NCBI RefSeq assembly: GCF_004011695.2
Contig: NC_082418.1
Coordinates: 1,467,557-1,531,556, forward strand
Source of the DNA: Ascochyta rabiei
Taxonomy: Eukaryota; Ascomycota; Dothideomycetes; Pleosporales; Didymellaceae
DNA: 64,000 nucleotides
Direction of reading: 5' to 3'
The position numbers and the translations under genes are program-made. Shown here in pieces: positions 10,686-23,500 of this stretch. Each line of letters opens with the position of its first letter. Within the stretch, counting starts at the first letter, position 1. A model generated the notes under the pieces. The model was not told the DNA's origin, made no database searches, and saw nothing but the letters and a program-made list of their open reading frames with translations.

Positions 10686-12548
10686 ACGTACTCCACGGGT
10701 GAGCGGATCAAACGGGTGAGCGGATTACTCTGCCAAGACCACACCAAATTTCTACCCTATTATAGCTCGCATTAGCCCACTTTGGCCTTGTATACAGTAG
10801 TGCAGTACATAATATTATTTAGAAACATCTTCTACAGCCTTCTTATATGTACGTAAGTTATGTCTAACATTATAGCACTTTGTACAGCGTCTTTAGGTTA
10901 CTTCCCCTCCTTCAGCGCGCACTCGCTTCTTTGCCTTCTTACCATTACTACGCGCCCTAAACTTAGTTAGAGTAGTTAATTAAAGGCCTTCCTTAGCTGT
11001 TAGGACTCTCTCCTGCTGTAATTGCTTTCTTTTATGCAATTTACGTCGCATAGCAGCCTTATTTGCTGCTTGAAGCCCAGTAATCTCCCTTTAAGCTAAC
11101 ACCAGCTTGTGCGCTACTATAGCTGCGCCTTTAGCAAGCTTTTTAAAGGCCTTAACTATTAAAGTTAGTAAGCTGCTTGCATGCCTTTAAATCCTCTCTC
11201 AAACCAGCGTTAATTGCGACCCTAATTGCAGGGTAGTGCTTGGGGTTTGGGACTGCCAGGGCTCATCTTCTATAGTAGGTAGCGGTAGGGTACGTAGGCG
11301 GACATCAAGACCCATTATAACCCGTTCTGGGTCAAGGGGGACTATTCCAGCGCCTTAGAAGCCTCCTTAGATATTACTAGAAGTAAATGTCTCCTTATAG
11401 GCGTCTATAAAGCATAGTAGGAACTTAGTTTTAGTAATATAAGTAATATAGTTATGTATAAGATTCTTAGCTTAGCGCCTATATACCTTCTTTAGAGGGG
11501 TAAAACAACCTATATCTAGTGGTTATAAGAGGTAAGATAAGTGTAGAGGCATACATAGTATAACAATCTTTGCTTCCTTATAGTATTGTTAGAAGTTAAG
11601 GGAGTTGTGGCTCTTATAGCTGTTAATAAGGAGCAGCTAGTGTACTCCTTAGGTGCGCGTCTTTGTATAGGCATTAAAGTGCTTCAACCAGTCTAGACCA
11701 AGCTTGTTGGTAGTCCATCTGTTCTCAGAGACTCTAATAACCCAGTTATAGGGCAGATTGTCCTCTTTGTACCAGGCAGAGAGGTGGTTGCGGCCTTTAA
11801 AGATAATGAAGGGTGGAATAGCCTACCCTGTGCTATTGATGCCCTGTATAACCGTTGTCCACTCTTAATTACCCTGCTGCACTGCCTTTAGCCGTCCTTA
11901 ACGCTCTAAGCCTGTAACAACTGCTCCTGTTAATATCTGGCCTATTATAAAGCCTGTCTTATTAAAGTTGTACGTGTTATTGTCCTAGATGCTATACTTA
12001 GCTTTAACATTCGCTACAAGCCTAAACTAGCCCCTAATAATCTCTAGATCCTTACAGAGGGCTCTCTTGTAGTTGTACTTGCGATTAAACCTTACTTTAA
12101 GGTTAGGGCGGCGCTTAACAAACGTGTTAGGCCAGTTTATGCTAACATGGCCTATATTGCGCTTAGCACGCAAAGAATTAGCTATATTATCTACAGCAGC
12201 CAGCTAAGGGGCAAATCCTTGTGCATCTAGCTTAAGGATGTACTTAGCAATCACGTCCTCCTTAGTCTGGTCTATAATCTGTTAAACTGGCGTATAATTA
12301 GCTTATGTAAGTTGTCCTGTGTATTAAGCGTGTAGTGTGCTGTAAGGCGCGTTATATATAGCTGCAGCGCGTTATATAGTAAGCGTTGCGTCTTATTTAA
12401 TTGCCTAGAGCGCAAGCTGTATCGCAGCTTCTTTTAAGGGCGTAGATTAATGTTGTTGTTGAGGCATTGCGTGGTAAGGTGGAGGTTTGGTGTGGTCTTA
12501 GCAGAGTGATCCGCTCACCCGTTTGATCCGCTCACCCGTGGAGTACGT
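10686..12548 (-). mobile_element. Pogo/Fot1-type transposon (pogo2), full length, TA target site
   Basis: The 1863-bp element has inverted ends ACGTACTCCACGGGTGAGCG, each followed by a second copy of a GGTGAGCGGAT subterminal repeat, and is flanked by TA. The minus strand encodes a DDE_1 transposase: SLRAKRNIGHVS, WPNTFVKRRPNLKVRFN, then YNFNKTGFIIG (normally NFDETGF, so D to N and E to K) and a C-terminal zinc-knuckle relic. Many stops interrupt it. It is inserted in copia D. Confidence 0.88.
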
Positions 12549-12550
12549 TA

Positions 12551-15116
12551 GCTAGAAACTGTGTAAGTTGTAATATAGTAAACGCTATATCAGGTTATAT
12601 AGTTACTGCTGCGTACAATAGAGATCTAATCTTTTATTAATATTAATTAATCTCTAGTAGTTTAGCTAGGCTGTCCCTAGGCTTAAGTTTAATTCTAGAC
12701 ATTAGCGTATTTTGCCTTATGTCCTGTCTAGTTGCTAATTAACTAATCCTGTTAACGTATGCGGCTTATAACAGTTAAATAGTCTATTACTATCTGTTTT
12801 GTTAGATTTCTACTCTAAGGAACTATTAAAGGTCGTCTCCTCCGGTATACAGGTATTGTTCCTATATCTATTTAATAGCATTATCTGCCTCTTGCTTATA
12901 CTTTAAGTGGTATGTAATTATAATATTGTCTATATAGAAGAAGATAATTACTTTATCCTTAACTATACAGCATAGCTCTTATAGTACTTATTTAAATCTA
13001 ATTCTAGCTAATGTTGCTATAAATTCTTTCTGCTATAGTAGAGGAGAGATGTAGAGTCTGTATATGGCTTTCTATACCTTTACTAAGGTGCCTATCTTCT
13101 AGTATGCTCTTAGTATCCTTATATATAGTTTGCAGTTAATAGCTATATAGACAAACGCATTTGTAACATCCTATTACTTTAGTTTAAGGTTATATTTTGT
13201 AGTAATTGCTATTAGTATTCTAAGTAAATAACTAGCAAGTGTTGCTGTATACGTGTCTTGTAAAGTAATGTTATATTATTAGTCTCCTCTAACTACTAGC
13301 CTTACTTTATACTTATTAAGGTAGTAGTGTTTATTAAATTTGTATGTATAGACCTACATGCAATTAAGTATTTATTATCTAGACTTCTAAACTAGAGTTA
13401 ATAGGACTTCAGTCTATAACTCTATCTGTTTGTAACTTTGCAGATGTTCCTTTTCTGCCTGTTTAAACATATTGTAGAGAAGGTGCCTCTCTAGCTTTAA
13501 GTATGCTGTAGGTAATAGCAGAAGCTTATTCTAATACAGCTTAATCTCTTTTACTATAAGTTTCTTTAGTTAAGCTTTATTAATTAGTTTTTCTTTGTAT
13601 TAACTAGGGTGTCCTACCTTAGCGCTAGCTATAAATGCAGCTGCCTACAGGATTATTACAGACGTTCCTTAGTCTTGTTTAACTTAGTCTATTGTCTTGT
13701 TATAGCTTATCTACTTAGTTAGGAAAGCTGCAGGTAGAGGAGTTAGTAGAGGCGTTAGGTATGCCTCTATGATCTTTCTACCTTAGTGATATTAGGGTTG
13801 TTTAGTACGTAGAGTATCCTCCTGCGTTGTAATATCCTTCTAGAACGTTTTAGTTTTAGGTATTTAGCTCTGTAAAGCTAGGAATTTAACTGTACTAATC
13901 TAAGTTATAATCTCCTCTAACATATTATACATAAGGTTATCTATAATATCCTCTGTCTTGTTATTAAATAATATTTCTTTATTAAATACCACATCACAGG
14001 TGCTAATTACTTTAGCTATTAATAGGACCTAGATTTGGTATATGTTAGTAGACTAATATCCTACTAGGTATCTAATCTATGCCTTTTGGTCTAGTCTTTA
14101 TAGCCTTAATTTTCCTTAATAGGTGTTATTAGTTATAGCGAATGCCTTGCATCTATATACTCTTAGGTAAGCCTAGTTTAGTTTTTAAGGTCCTGTAAAT
14201 ATGCTATTTAAAGTAGCTGCGCGTATAAGGAATATTCTGTACAGTAATCTCTACTTATTTAGATAGTTTAGTGTTTAATTGTATAGGTATACTGCCGCTC
14301 TAGTGATTTCTAGCTAGAGTTCCTATAGTAGATTTACGTCTAATTAAATTGCGCATACCTTTTCTTTTATTACACCCCCTAGGTGTTTAGCTTCTCTATT
14401 TTAAGATTGCGTATCTAGAGCAGAGGGCTTCATTTGTATTAATAGGGACGTGTACTATCTCTTAACTTCTTGTTTAACAGTAACAATCTTGTTGTCTATC
14501 TTAATTACCTTAACTGTAATGTTAAACTGCTTCTTTAAGAACTAAACAAAGATTCTAAGGAGTTAGATAATAGATCTTATAGGTCTGTTGTCTTTACAGT
14601 AGAAGTCCCACACGTACTAAGAGTGTTGGCAGGTAATAAGCATTTAACTCTTCTCTTTATTAAAGCTTCCCTCTTTGTATTTATAGAAGGCTATAGCTAT
14701 TTATTTACCTAGACCTTTATTATTTAATTGAAGGGTTCTTTGTATTTAGCGCTTTAATTTAAATTGTCCATTTGCGTTATATTGCACTGTAGTAATATAT
14801 TTAATCTTTATCTCCTTAGATTAATTTACAAGGTGTTTAATAGCAGATAGTCCTAGGTGTCTAAGCCTCGTATGCTATATTATAGCTGTTGCTCTTTGTA
14901 GTAATCTTTTATTTTAATTTATATGTATATAGAGCGCTGCTGTATATATATTTAGTTGCTTAATTACCTACTGTCTAAAGCTTTCCGTTAGGATAGCTAT
15001 TATAGAGCTGTCTCTTTGTTATAGCATTATTAGATTTTCTTAGTTATCCTACCATATTCCTTGTCTTTAGAGTAGCCTAAACAATACTAGGTTGCAGAGG
15101 AAATCTAGGCACTACG
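12551..15116 (-). pseudogene. Copia D RT and integrase region, RIP-damaged
   Basis: The minus strand gives the RT box FFYIDNIIITYH near 12960-12920 (copia YVDD with D to N), preceded toward 13900 by the rest of RT and by integrase toward 14900. It breaks off at 15116 where gypsy B1 inserted; the five bases CTACG at 15112-15116 are that element's TSD, and copia D resumes at 27706. Stops throughout. Confidence 0.75.
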
Positions 15117-15271
15117 TGTTATGGGCTTAGACCTTGTCTAAGCCTTAAGCGAGATAGGGCGGTTACATGCCCTATAGACATATTAGAAGGACACGCAACG
15201 TGTTACCTCCTTAAGAGATATAATACTATATTAACCCTTATTACATCCTACCTTAAGGCTAGTCTATAACA
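15117..15271 (+). repeat. Gypsy B1 5' LTR
   Basis: This 155-bp repeat is matched at 27546-27700 and inverted at 28506-28660. Confidence 0.9.
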
Positions 15272-15479
15272 TTTATATCTCTTCTTCTAGAAGAACAGCT
15301 AGCATTTATACTATGTTAGCTAGCTCCTAGAATAACCCCTTAGACAAATCTGTCCCCTTAACCCTTTAGGAATTTATAGCCTAGACGTTATAGTTTATAA
15401 CAAACTTATAGTAAGCTTTATTAGCTGCTAATAAGCGTATAGTATTGCTTAAGCGTAATAATTCTAATATACGCGCGTT

Positions 15480-18400
15480 TGTAGAGTCTCTAGCATAAAC
15501 AGCTAACGCCTGTACTAGACCTGCGTTTATAGTCCTATTGTCCTCCTTAAGAGCAACGCTGTACCTATTAACGTCTACCCTAGCCCCTAACCCGCCTTAT
15601 AAAGCGCTGTTTTTAGCGTCTACCCTAGACCTGTATACCCTTATGCAGACGTCTGTAGCCTATAGTAAACCTCTTCCTATAGGTAAGGCCTTTACTAGGG
15701 ACAAATCCTTATTTAAGGTGTAGTAGGTTATAATAGACTACAAGCTATAGGTAGATGTGTTCTTTATTAGTAGGCTATAGGACATGTTTACCTTTATATA
15801 GTCCTAGCTTAGTATATCTATATAATAAGATATAGCTCTGTTCTATAAGATTAGAGGTACCTAAGGTGTATAGAGCCTAGAGGACTTCCTAATATACCTA
15901 GAATTCTGCTACAGCAACAACTACAGCTAGGAATAAGCCTAGGCGAAACTAGAGAGCGTCTGCTAGAGTCCTAATAAGTTGTTCCTAGACTTTTTTATCT
16001 AGGCTAAGCAGCTACTAGTATAAAGTGGCAGCCTCTACTAGGACAGAGAATAATGCCTATTAAAGCTCTGCTAGGCCCTAAACGCAAACATCTATAATAT
16101 AGCAATAAACTAAGGAGTAACTTATATAGATTATAATATAGCTGTTGCAGAGTATAAGTCTATTACTATAGACGTTAAGACTATAGCTATAGAAAACTAG
16201 CTATGCTATATCCCTACCTAGACGCTACCTAAGTATAATAAGGACAGTAACGTTAAGATAACAGTTATGTCTGCAGTTTGCACTAGCAGTAGTGCTAAGT
16301 GTAGGAGTTAGAAGTAGTCTACTCCTAACCAGGCTACGTAGGTTCCTAATAAGGTATTTTAGCAATGCTAGGAGGCTAACCTGTGTACCTATTACAGTAA
16401 AGAGGGACATATTTACTAGGATTGTGCTAATGTAGTAGTAACTACAGTATAGGAAGTAATAATCTTAGGTAAGAAAGAGGCTAGTTTATTTAGAGGAAAC
16501 TAGCTGCTCCTAATATAAGTCTAAGTTAGGAGTGCTGTAGAAGTATATTAGTAGAGGAGACTACTAGTGCAGGGGCATTATAGGCTGCTAGGGGAGCTAT
16601 TACAGACTCTATAGATAAGCCCCTATTCTGCGTTCTATTATTTATTAATAGGGCAATTTAGGCTAACGTGCTAGTAGACTTAGGGTATAAATGCTTTAGT
16701 GTAGTAAGTAATAACTTTGCTGCGCATTTAGGAGGAGACTTTATTAAGGTGCTGCTATAACGCTTAGCATAAGCAGTAGGTACTAGTAGGAAGTCTGTAA
16801 TCTCCTGTTTAGTCCTGTTTAGGTATAACTTAGACAGGTAGCACTTGCAGGCTGTAGCCTACGTAGTGCTAGGTCTAAGCTAGGATGTTATTTTAGGGAA
16901 GCCCTAGCTCTAACAAGAGGGTGTAGTGTTAGACGCAGAAAAGGGCATACTAAGGATATAATAGGTAGGGAACCTTATTATCTATAAATCCTTATAGTGT
17001 ATAGCAAACATTTACATAGCTCTCCTATTAGCAACTAAGTTTAATAAGACCCTAGCTAATAGGCTCTAGAAGCGCCTGCCTAGGGACTAGTTTGTCTCTA
17101 CAAGCCTCTACAACATCACTAAAATCCTCTTAGTTTAATCCCTAGGAGCGTAAGGGACGGCGGAGGAGGTAGACCCTCTTCCCCCTAAGTTAGTCTAGTT
17201 TTAGGACCTATTTAATAAGAGTAAGGCCTCTAGCCTCCCTTTATATAGGGGCTAGATAGATTACTATATATAGTTGCAACGCAACCAGTCTAGGAAAGAG
17301 GAGCCTCTACCCTAGGGTCCTCTGTACAACATACTAAGGGACCAGCTACTTAAGCTACAGAAATAGGTGTTAGCACTAATAGACAAGGGGTAGATCTACG
17401 CCTCCTCTTCCCTAGTAGGGGCCCTAGTCTTGCTAGTTAAAAAGTCCTCTTGTAGGTAGCGTATATGTGTGGACTATTACGCACTTAATAGTATTATAAT
17501 TACTAACTAGTACCTACTCCCTCTTATTAAGGAAACCTTGCGTACACTAGGGGTTGCTTATTAGTTCTCTAAGGTTAATATCTGTTTAGTATTTTACTAG
17601 ATTTGTGTTGTAGAAGGAGATAAGCACCTTACTACGTTCTGTACCTGGTTTAGGCTCTTTAAGTAGCTAGTCTGCCTGTTTAGCCTAGCTAGAGCACTAG
17701 CGTCCTTTTAGCGTTATATTAATAGCGCGCTTTAAGAGATATTAGGCAACTATGCTACTGCGTACCTAGATAATGTCCTAGTTTACAGTAGTAGGTCTAG
17801 GACAGACTACTTAAGGAAGGTTAGCAGAGTCCTTACGCTTCTACGCAATACAGGGCTATATTTAGACCCTAAGAAGTGTATATTTATAATAAAGGAAGTA
17901 CACTACCTAGGATATATTATAGAAGCTAGAAAGGATATTTATTCTAATCCTAAGTAGGTTAAGGCTATCTATAATTAGGAAGCCCTACTGTTAGGCTCTT
18001 AGCCTTACTCTCAGCCTTAGGCATGTGGATGCGTCCACCTCTAACCTATAGGGCAATAAGTACTGTTCTAGCCGCTGTCTCACTATCAAAGTGAGCATTG
18101 TTACCTTTTTGGCATGCTTGGCACGGTGGGCAGAGCCGTGGCCTTAACACCTATAGTCTTTACGCGGGGTCTACAGTTTCCTAGGGTTTGCTAACTTCTA
18201 CTAAGACTTTATTACAGCCTTCTCTAATATTACTGCCCTACTTAAATAACTTATAGGGAAGGATATCCTGTTTAGGTAGGGGCAGGAAGAGGATGTAGCG
18301 TTCTACTAGCTAAAGAACACATTTATAACAGAACTAGTCCTAGCCTAGTAGGACCCTAAGTAAGAAACACTATTAGAGGCAGACTGCTCTAGTAAGGCTC

Positions 18401-20340
18401 TAGGTAGCTGCCTTTCTTCATAGCATAGGAAGGTGCTTTACCTAGTAGCGCACTACTCTACTATACTTATAATAGAATAATAGAACTACACTATCTATAA
18501 CAAGGAGTTAACTGCTGTTATAAAGTGCCTAGAGGTCTAGGCAGCTAAATTAGGGTCTATTGCTAGGCTGTTTACTATCCTAACTAACTATAAGAACCTC
18601 TAGTACTTTACAACAGCGCGTAGGCTAATTAAGAGACAGCACTAATAGGCAGAGGAGCTGTTAAAGTTCTGTTTCTACCTTTGCTTCCGCCTAGGACGCC
18701 TAGCAGCCTAACTAGATGTGCTAAGCCGCTGGGAACAGGACTATAATAGGAGGTTAGGGGGGGTCTATAGGATAATAACCCTAGTTTTAGTATTAGTAAT
18801 TAGTATACTAGGCTCTAGTACGCCTCTACTTTTTATTAATACACATATATAATTACTGTAGGATAAAGGTGTTTAGTAGAACGTAGAGTATATAGTGCGC
18901 CTGTCTACTATCTATAATAGGGCCTACTAGTTCCCTTCTAAGGCTAAGACTACTTAGTAAATTGCAGATTGCACGCTTAGTGCTTACAGCACGCTGCTAT
19001 AGTGTAGGGTTACGTAGGTTCTGTGTTAGAAGCTACTTACAACTATAATAATCTAAAGAGCACACAAATCTAACCTAACAGGCTATCTAGGTGCTAACGC
19101 CATGTTCTACATTATTAGACGCAACTTCTACTAAGAGAGGATATTACAGGATGTTTAGTGTTATATCTGTATCTACTACTTTTTTAGCGCGTAAGTATTG
19201 CAGCGCTAACAGTAGGGCTTACTCTAGCTATTACCTATTACTAACTGTTTTTAGTCCTAGATTTCTATAGACTTTATAGTTAACCTTTCTTAGGCTTATA
19301 AGAACGTACTACGCTATTTCTTAGTTATTACAGATTACCTCTCTAAGTATGTGTAGCTTAAGGCAATAACTTCTATAACTGCAGAATATTGCGCTAAGGT
19401 CTTCTGCAACATATAGTAGCAGTTCTAAGGCTTTCCTAGCTCTATAATCTTAGACTGTAGCTTAGACTAGCTAGGATATTTTTAGACAACGCTGTGTAGC
19501 CTTATAGGGGTAGACTAGCTACTCTCTACAGCCTACTACCTGCAGATAGATAGAGGGACAGAGTGTGCTAACTAAGAGGTATAGGCAGTCCTACAGGTTA
19601 TAGTTAACTTCAAACAGAATAACTAGCCTAACTATCTTCTAGCCTACTAACTAGCACTTAACAATTGCAACTCTTTAGTTACTAGGGCTAGTCTTAACCT
19701 GCTCCTCTATAGTTATAATATAGACCTCCTACAGACAACAGTACTACTAACTATTAGCTAGAACACACTACAGGGACAGGTAGTCTATTTTCTAGACTAC
19801 CTCTAGCAAGGTATAGAGCTTACCTAGGCAGCTATAGCATAGGTGTAAAAACGCACCTAGAACACAACAGACTATAGCTGTTAGCCTGCAGAGTAGTACT
19901 ACGTAGGAGATAGGGTGTAGTTTTCCCTCTACAACATAAAAACTAACAGGCTAAGCTAGAAGCTTAACTAGTTACAAGCCTAGTATACAGTAGTTATAGT
20001 TCTTACCCCTCTAACAGTTACCTTAGATTTACTAGGTAATCTCTATAAGATAGTGTATGTAGACCTACTAGAACATACAGCTTCTAACCTATTACTAACA
20101 CAGCGCCTGTAGGAAAGTAGACTAGGCCTGCTGGTTATCCTAGAGGAGGACAACCTAACCCTAGCTAAATAGGAGGTAGAGTCTATTCTAAAAGAAAAGA
20201 GGGCTTGTAGGTAGAATAAGTTATAGGTTCTAGTTAAATAGAAGGGATATACAAAACTAACATAGGAACTGCTAGAAGCGTTACAGGATATAAAGGCCTA
20301 GGAGGCCTTTACAGCAATACACACAGCACGTAAGAAGTAG
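15480..20340 (+). pseudogene. Gypsy B1 gag-pol with chromodomain, RIP-damaged
   Basis: Gag is from about 15480. The CCHC knuckle near 16380-16428 reads C-TYY-SKEGHIY-stop-DC, so its second Cys has become Tyr. RT shows AYLDNVLVYSS near 17757-17795 (catalytic DD now DN) and DPKKCIF. RNase H: LTTDCSSKALGS-like sequence near 18370-18420 and YNKELTAVIKCLE near 18500. Integrase about 19000-20000. A C-terminal chromodomain near 20215-20310 reads LVKxKGYTKLTxELLEALQDIKA, with Trp positions now stops. A solo LTR interrupts it at 17989-18149. Dozens of TAG and TAA codons leave no function. Confidence 0.82.
17989..18149 (+). repeat. Solo LTR inserted in gypsy B1, little RIP
   Basis: The 161-bp insert (TGTTAGGCTC...GGCCTTAACA) is absent at the homologous place in gypsy B2 (about 32850). 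It is flanked by CCTAC (17984-17988) and CCTAT (18150-18154); the second is the first with one CpA-to-TpA change. Its base use is visibly less TpA-rich than its host. It contains short inverted stretches such as GTGGATGCGTCCAC. I found no internal sequence or partner LTR of this family in the window. Confidence 0.85.
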
Positions 20341-20588
20341 ATATAAGAAAGAAGAAACTTTTATTATTTATAATAACCCTTATAGGGTCCTATTAGGAGA
20401 TTCTGTATAGGGTATAAGGCCTAGCGCAGGAGAGCTTAGGGACCTTACAGCGTTAGCATAACGCTACCTTAAGCTCTATACTATTAGACAAACAGTAGTA
20501 AGCCTTAATGCTTAAAAAAGATAGAGTTGTCTACAGACAGGGAGCGACAGGCAGCAGTAGCTATGTCTTAGGCCTAGTTCTGCGCAAT

Positions 20589-23500
20589 TGTCAGATAATA
20601 TGCTTAATGTGCAAAGATGATGATAAAGGTAATCAATTGATAATTATCTATCTTAATGGCTCATTTTATGTGTGTGTGCCGCTAGCCCCTAAGTTAACCA
20701 AGGTTAACCCTAAACCCCCAACTTGGCTCAGCAAGGTCGGTTATCTGACACACCCCCTTAGCTTTAAGGCCCTTTTAAAGCTAGACACAATTAGCTCTTA
20801 TTATACCTCTAGGTTAGCAAGCTTTTAGTTAAGTAATTCTATCTAGGTGTTAGCTAGCTTTCTTCGTTTAGTATGTTTCTTTAGTCCTAGCTGCCTTAGA
20901 AAGGTTAACTACTTGCTTACAGGCAGAGCCTTTATAAGTCTATTAGCTAACATCTTAGTAGATAGGATATAGGTTACTGTTATAGTGCCTTTATTTACCT
21001 CTTATTATAGCTAGTAGTTGTAAATGTCTATATGTTGTAGTTTAGTTTAGAGTTTTAAGACTTCCTTATTAATTAATTAGATAGTCTAGGTATTAATATA
21101 TTAAATAGTAATTATTAATTATAAGAGGTGTATGCTAAGTTCTAATAATAGTTGTAAGATAAAGATAGCTTCCTTAGCTACCTATGCTAGGGCAAGTAGC
21201 TCTGCTTTAGTTGTTAATGTAGTAACTGTGTCTTGTTTATTAGCTCTCTAGGTAATAAGTCCTCTATATAGTTTAATAGTATATCCTTAGAAGCTCTTCC
21301 TATTAAGAATATTATTAGCAAATAATGTATTACTAGCAACTACTAGGTGCTTATTGCCTCTAAAGGTAAGGGATAGGTCTTGTGTCCCTTGTAGGTACAA
21401 TAGTACTTAATCTACTGCGTTATAGTGCTGCTGTCTAGAGTTAGTTAGAAATTGTGCCAGCCTAGATGCGGCAAAGGCAATGTTAGGCCTAGTAGTAACC
21501 GCAGCAAAGAGGAGAGATCTAATCTTTCTCTAGTATTTGTTAATTTCTAATGCTGCAGCTTCCCCTTTATTTAGTAGAAGCTTAATGCTTAATATTAGTG
21601 TGTTTTGTTGTATGTCTGTCTTATCTGCTAAGGAGACAATTTTGTTAATATATAACGCCTATAAGAGAAGAATCCTTAGGTTGTCTTAATCTTAGGTTAT
21701 CTCTACTTCTAGGAACTATTGCAGATTGTTACCTCCTGTAATAGAGTATTTGTTAGTAATATAGCTAAGGGCCTTATCTGCCTTATGTCTTCTAGTTAGG
21801 TAATAAGCTATAATAATATTGTCTACATAGAAGAAGATAGTAACTCTATTCTTAAGTAAGCAGCAGGGTTTATAGGGAACAGCTGCAAATCTATAGCTTG
21901 TTAGAGTAGATATAAATTCCTTCTACTAGAGGAGTAGAGAGATTCTTAGTCTGTATAGTGCCTTATGTAGCTATAGGACTATACCTAGTTTCTAATACCT
22001 ATATAGCATCCTTATATAGACCTCTCTATTAATTTATATATAAATAAAGGCGTTTATAACATTAAACTACTTAAGTTCTAGGTTCTGTGCTACTAAAATT
22101 ACTAAAAGTATTCTAAAGGACCTGCTAGCTAGTGTCGCTGCGTAGGTATCTTTAGAAGTAATGTTTTATTACTAGTTACTTTAGACTACTAGTTGCGCCT
22201 TATATTTAAGTAGGTAGTAGTTCTTATTAAGCTTATGCGTGTATACCCACATACAGTCAAGTATCTAGTATCCTACTACCTTAGTCTTTATTAGGGGTAC
22301 TTTAGACTATAACTTTATAGTCTAATAGCTGCTAAGGTGTTCTTGCTTAGCTTCTTTAAACTATTAGTAAAGCGGGTGGTCCTCTAGGTTTAATTGTGCC
22401 GTTAGCTCTAGTAGGAGTTGGCTTTAATAAGGCTTAAGCCCTTTTATTAGTATTTGTTTTAACCTAGCCTTATTAATATTATTGCCCTAGTATGTGCCTA
22501 TGCATCTGCCTTATATACTAGCTATAAATGCAGCTTTCTATAGGATAGTTTATAAAGTTCCTTAAGATTACGCTAGCGTTAATTCTAACTAATTAGCAGT
22601 TAACTAGTGCTACCTTCTAACTCCTGATTAGCTGTTACCTCTTGCTGACTGGAATAACGACAGCGTGTTTATTAACAACGCGACTAGTAGTAGAGTTAGA
22701 GGAGGGGTTAGATATATATGTCCAGCTTTCTGTCTATTATTATAACCTAGTTAATCTTCTGTAGTATTTAAGTGTGTAATAGTGTTGTCCTTATAGAATA
22801 ACTAGATTTTAGCCTTATTTTAGGGTAAAGGTAGAAGCTCTACGCTCCTTATCTATATTACTATCTCTTTAAGAGTGCTGTGTATAAGATTGTCTATTAG
22901 GTCCTAAGTCTAGCTACTAAAGACAGTATCCTTATTAAAGATTATATCTCTTATGCTAATAACTTTTACTAAGGTTAGAATCTATATCTAATATATGTTT
23001 AAGGATTAGTATCCTACTAGGTATCCTACGTATGCTCTTAGGTCTAGTTGCTAGAGTTATAACTTTCCTTAAAGGGTGTTACTTATAAGAGCAAAGGCTT
23101 TACATCTATATACTTTTAGATGTGCCTAGTTTAGTTTCCTACTTTATGTGTTTAGGCTAGCTAGTTAAGCTGTATAGGTGAAGAACATATTATAGGGTGT
23201 TTTCTAGTTTTTTAATAACCTTAGTATTTAGTTGTGTAGGTATACTACTGCCCTTACAATCTCTAGCTATATTTCCTATAGTAGGTTTACGTCTAATCTT
23301 ATAGTGCATGCCTTATCTTTTATTACACCCCCTAAGCGTTTAGCACCTCTGTTCTGTGCTTAGGTGTCTGGTGCAGAAGGCTTAAGCCTAATTAATTATG
23401 CAGCGCACTATCTTAATACTTCTAGTTTTATTATACTAATTTTACTATTACACTTAATTACCTTAACCTAGATCTTGTTTTGTTTTAACAGGAATTATGT

